Below are positions 12,901-18,900 of a stretch of 26,560 nt of DNA, one piece after another. A program made the position numbers and the translations under genes. This DNA comes from Candidatus Cloacimonadota bacterium (GTDB taxonomy: Bacteria; Cloacimonadota; Cloacimonadia; Cloacimonadales; TCS61): positions 1 to 26,560 of the forward strand of contig JAMOPB010000474.1 in assembly GCA_027064945.1 (NCBI GenBank), in the 5' to 3' direction. Numbering within the stretch: the stretch's first letter is position 1; each line of letters opens with the position of its first letter. Below the pieces are notes generated by a model. That model was not told where the DNA came from and did no database searches. It was given only the letters and a program-made list of their open reading frames with translations.

Positions 12901-15900
12901 AGCATTAAATGCTTTAGTTATTAATCCTACAGAAACATTAGAAATGACTATTGAAAATATTGTAGCAGCTAGTGAGCATTCATTTGGCGATATCAAAACA
13001 ATTAACATTAGTTTTGGTAATCAAGTAATGAACGTAGTGAATTTAGATGCTGTTGCTGTTGATTCTGTTCCTGTAGAGAAAGATTTTGATCAAGCTCTTT
13101 GGAATAATTTGTATGATGGTAGACATGATTTTACTATCCAAGCAATTGACTTTGCTGGTAATGCATCTACCATAACTAATGTTCTTGATGAAGTAATCTT
13201 CGATACAACTGCTCCAATCGTGCAGAATTTTGCACCTGTTAACGGAGCATGGGAAAATGTTTATAACCAAACTTCTTCTTTTGTATTTGATTATACAGAT
13301 GGAACCGGAGTTGGTGTAAATGCTACAGCAGCTTTTGCCGCTTACTTCACATATAACAATGTTGTTGATACTGTTCAAACATACGTTCTTGATGATGTTG
13401 CAGGAACAATCACTTTCGATTGGACTCCTTCAGCAGAAATGCAAGAATTTATAGTAAATAACGGAGATGAAATTAATGTTGATGTAAGCCTTGATTTATC
13501 AGATAAATTAGGTCAATTAACACAATTTGATGTTCCTAATGATTATACTCTTCATTATGGCATACCTGCTCTTACAAGAGTTATGCTTGTAGAAGATAAT
13601 GTTTCAAATGTAGCAACAAGACACTACATTAATTGGGATAATAATAATTTAGGTGAATTTGTTAATGCTAACGAAATGGTTGGTGGAAATGAAATTACTC
13701 TTTATTCTTATGTTCCACATCTTGGGGAAATTCCAACAAGTATTTCTTATAAATACCTTGCTCCGGGATTAGATGAAACAATTGAAGCTAATTGGGAAGA
13801 TTGTGTTGTAAATACAACTCAACAAAATTGGAACTTTATCGATCCACAGTTTATTGCAAATAATCAATCACAATATACTTCTGTTTGGGATACTAGTCTT
13901 CTTACAGAACGTGGAGACTATAAAGTTAAACTAATTAGTCATTATAATAGTTTCGAAAGTGAATCCATAGTTCAATTCGAAATTTATAACGGATTGATTT
14001 ATCCTGAAATTACAGCAATATCAAATATACAAAATGCAGATGCAGAGTATATCCTTGAGAGAGGTGAAACTTATACATTGGAAACAGCATTTAGTAATGA
14101 TGAAGCTGTAGTTGATTTTGTGAAATACAAATATCGTTATGTTAGTCATAATGGTGCAGATTATATCCCTGTAAGTGATTGGATGTCATTTGGCGATATT
14201 AATGGTGTTGAACAAAATACATGGATCGATGTAAATGATGACACGGTATATCCATATGAAATCACTATTTATCCATATTATATGATCAATTATAAAGTTC
14301 AAATAATTGGATTAGTAAAAGATATCTATGGTAGAGAAATGACTATTGAAGAATTTATCGGAAATAGCGGGACTCCTGCATATGCTGAACTTCAAGATAC
14401 AGTTGGTCCTGTTGCTGAAATTACTACTGATGTAGTAGGCGAATGGGCTAGTGCAAATCTTGCAAATGGTATAGTCCAAATTACAGCAGCACTTACTGAT
14501 CCAAGTGGAGTTGATCATGCAGAACTTTATTTTAATAATGTTCTAATAGATTCAGAACTTCCATTAGTAGAAAATGTAGATGTTACTGATCTTGTAAGTG
14601 GTACTTATGAGATTCGTGCGGAAGCTTGGGATACTTATAATAACTATAGCACTACAACATATAGTGTGAATGTTGATAATGATATTCCAATTATTTCTGA
14701 TATCGAATTGTTTACTACTGCTACAAGAGATATCAACGAAGCAGCTGTAATTGATAGCATTAGTGCAACTATTACAGACGCTCAGTCATTGGTAGATCCT
14801 ACAACAATAATCTTAGATGGACTTAATGCTAATAATATAGTAGCAGATAGTTATGAAAACGGTGTTGCAACTTGGATATTTAATCCTGCAATCGTTCTTC
14901 CTAATGATGTCCCATTTATTACTTATGCTGTAAATGCTAATGATAATGTTGGTTTGACTGCTGTAGAATATACAGAAGATTTCGATATTGATGTTGCTCC
15001 TACAATTGCTAGCGTAGTTGTAGAGAATACAAATAATGATACTTATATGAAAGATAGTGATAATCTAAAAGTAACTGTTGGTTTAACAGATTGGGAAAGA
15101 ATAGCAGAAATGACTATTACAATAGATTCTGATCCTGTTCAAACTATTCAAGTTGTAAATATTGCTGAAACTGTAGAACATACATTTAACAATGTTATTG
15201 CTACAGAAGGTAATGCAAATATTACAGCAACAGTTGAGATTACAACTAATTATACAACTCCAATAACTGTTTCAGAGATTGGAACAATTGCAGTTGATAA
15301 TGATCTTCCAACAGCTAATATGGTTGTTACTGAAGGTGTTCTTGAAAGAGAAAGTACTGTGATATTGAATTCAAATGCAGCTGATGCACTTTCCGGTGTA
15401 GAAACTGTTACATTTGCTTATCGTATGGCAGTTGCTGAAGGTCAACCTGCTAATGTTTGGATTGATATTACTGATCCTGCATTAGTTGATCCTTTCACTA
15501 CTCAAGAATGGCAAGTTCCTGCTGACTTAGAATTCGGTGCTTATTATGAATTCCAAGCAGTAGTAACTGATAGTGTTGGTTTAGCATTTGAATCAATCTC
15601 TCCAACTTATGAAGTAACTGATAGTGATACTGATATTACTATTGCTTCTGTTGAAGGAGAATTGCCTCCTGTTGTGGGACCAAATGGTGAGTATTATCCA
15701 ATTGCAACTAGATTACATGGTGTTATTGATTTGGTATCTAACGTTAATGAACCAAATGTACCTAAACTGAAATATTGGATTAAAGAAAATACAGCCGGTG
15801 CAAACTGGGTTGAGCTTGGTGTTTCCGAAGATAATGCGAATAATTATGCATTTAGCTTCGATACAACAGATGAAACTCTTGCACTTGCAGATGGTGTAGA

Positions 15901-18900
15901 TTATCAAGATTATTTCATTGGTGTAGCTCCAAATGAAAGAAATGCTGCAGAAATTAGAGATATGGTTCTTGTAAGAATTGATAACCGTATGGATATCAAT
16001 ATTACAACAACTCTCGATACTGCAATAAATTCTGAAATGGAAGTTATATTCAGTGTATTATCTGATGATGAGATTGATATGAACTCTGCTACACTTGGTT
16101 ATGCTATAACTATAAATCCTGAAGATTGGATGTTTGTTCCGGTTACTGTAGAGAGAATTTCTCAAACACAATATGCTGCAACAGCTGATATAACAGGATT
16201 AAATGGTTATTATAACTTCAAGCTTGTGGTAAATGATATGGCTTCTACTCCAAATGTAGTTGAGCATGCGTTTGCTACAGATATAATGGTAGATACTACT
16301 GTTCCGGAAGTTAATATTGCTGAAGTTAATGGAGAAACAGATCTTACAGATCTTTCTGTAGAACTTGGAAATCCAATTAACATCGTAGCAACAGCTTTTG
16401 ATGTACTCGGTGGACAAGAAGCTCAAATAGCTTCAGGAATCGAAAAAGTTGAGTTCTATTATAATGGAAACTTAATTTCTGAAGATACTACTGAACCTTA
16501 TGAAGCTACTTTAAGTACTGTAGGATTTACTCTTGGAAATTATGAACTCCAAGCAAAAGTATATGATAATGTAGGAAACGAAGGTATTCCTTCTATAGTA
16601 GATATAGAAATAGTTACACCTTCTAACTTACAGCCTTATGCAGTTATTTCCGGATTCAGATTTGATGAAGAAAACTGTAATGAGGATTATGTATATGCTG
16701 TTGCTGAACAATGGTGTAATGAAATAATCGAATCTATCAGATTTGAATATACTACTGATGGCGTTGAATGGAATGAATTTGGATTTGCAGATAATAATAA
16801 TGATCCTTATTATGAAGTTCAATTTAATGCAGAAGTAATGAGCAATGTTATTAAAATCCGTACAGTTGCTGTAATAAATGGTGAAGATTCTGACATTATG
16901 CCGGAACTTGCCGTTACATATAGCACTGAAATGGGTGGAAGCTTTGTTCCTACTTCTACAATGATGCCTACAATCTATAACGATAATAAACTCGTTATCG
17001 AAAATGCTACTGATATGCCATACATTACTCAGCTATTAGATAATGCATATATTGCAGATCTTGCTGTTGAAATGAATGGAAATGTTTATGAAACTGATAT
17101 CAATGTAGTAGGTGCCGGCGAATATCAATACTGGATTTCTTCTTGGAATATGGTAGATGATGTTCAAATGACATCAATTGATTTCGAAGTTTATGCTAAT
17201 AATGCAGAAATGAGTGGAATAGCTGTTGAGTCTAATCTCAATATCTTCTTCCCACAAATCTATGCAGAAGAAGAAGCCCTAATGAATAATTATCTTGCCG
17301 ATGATGATTATACAGCATTAGCTCCAATCTTTGCAGTTAATTCTATACCTCAAGGCGTAGGAACAATTACATTAGACGTTGCCGATAATATTGATTTATC
17401 TGCCGGTGCTATGTATGCTGCAGTTTGGAATGGTGATGAGTGGGCTTATTCTACAACATTCGATTATGATGATACAGCAAATACCGTTACATTTGATAAC
17501 GCTCTTAATGCTGTTTATACAGTTGTACAATTCGGAACACCTACAGTATTTGTTCAATTTGATAGCATTGACCCATCTTATATGGTTGATACTGCAGAAT
17601 GGACAATTGATAATACTGAAGTTAGTTTCTTTGTTTACGATGAAATAATCGAAAATGGTGGATATCAATCACCAAATAATGTAGATTTCCAAATGTTCGT
17701 AGATGATTTGGAAGTTGCTGCAAATTATGCAAACGGATTTGTTACTTGTAATTTAATTGATCTTGAAGCTGGTGAGCACAATGTAGAAGTTTTAGTTACT
17801 GTAGATGGTTATACTGCTACAGCAGAACATACTTTCTATGTTGATATAACTGCTCCTGTAATTACAGCTACAGGTTCTCAATTAAATGAAACAAACCTAG
17901 ATATAGTTTCTAATATCTTTGATATGGAAACTGGTTTGGAAAGTGTGAACTTATTTATTGCTCCTGTTGGAAACGGTACTACTCCTGTAGATATCGATTT
18001 TGACGTGAACAATACTGATTTTGTTTATACTTTATCTATTAATGATATCTATGGTTTAATAGGAACAAATACAGATATTGCTGAACTTACAGCTGTTTGG
18101 ACAGCAGAAAATAACTTAGGTATGCAAGAATTTGAAAATGTATACTACACAGTTAATTTAACAGGACCAACAATCAACTTTATGGCTGATGCGGATGCCG
18201 GATGGTGGTTGAACCCTATTAATACTCCTAATATTAATTTTGAAGTGAGTGTTGCAGAAGGTACAACAATACCAAATGATGGTGTTACTGTGGATATTTA
18301 TGAAGTAAGATTTGATGGAATTGAAATAGCTCTTCAAGAAGATATGACAATTGCCGGAACTGAAAACGGATTAGTTTATACTTACACAGTTGGATTTGGG
18401 CAAATGCTTTCTCCAAATGCTGCAGGTGTTCGTTTAGAAGTTTCTGCAGAAAATAACTATGGATCAATAAGCACTTCTCAACAAACATACAGTATCGATT
18501 ATGCTCCACCAACAATGTGGGCACTTTCTCCAGTAGGAGACCCAATCGATAATGATAACGATGGATTATTCAATGAAGATCCAATTGATGGTGTTAACCA
18601 AGATCAAGATTGGGAAGATTGGAATAATAATGGAATTTGGGACGTTGATGGTTGGGTTGATATAAACAACAACAATGTTTGGGATTTCGTAGATTATAAC
18701 AATAATGGCGTTCATGATCCTGGCGAACCTATGGAACCGATTACAATTGGTGAACCTGGTATCGTTGATGAAGACGTTAGAGATTTCTATGCAGATGAAT
18801 TACAGTATGGTACAGAAGTATCTATTGCTCTTGCATATGAAGATGTAGTAGGCCAAATAGAATATGATGATGTTTGGTATTACACCGGAACAAGTGGAAT

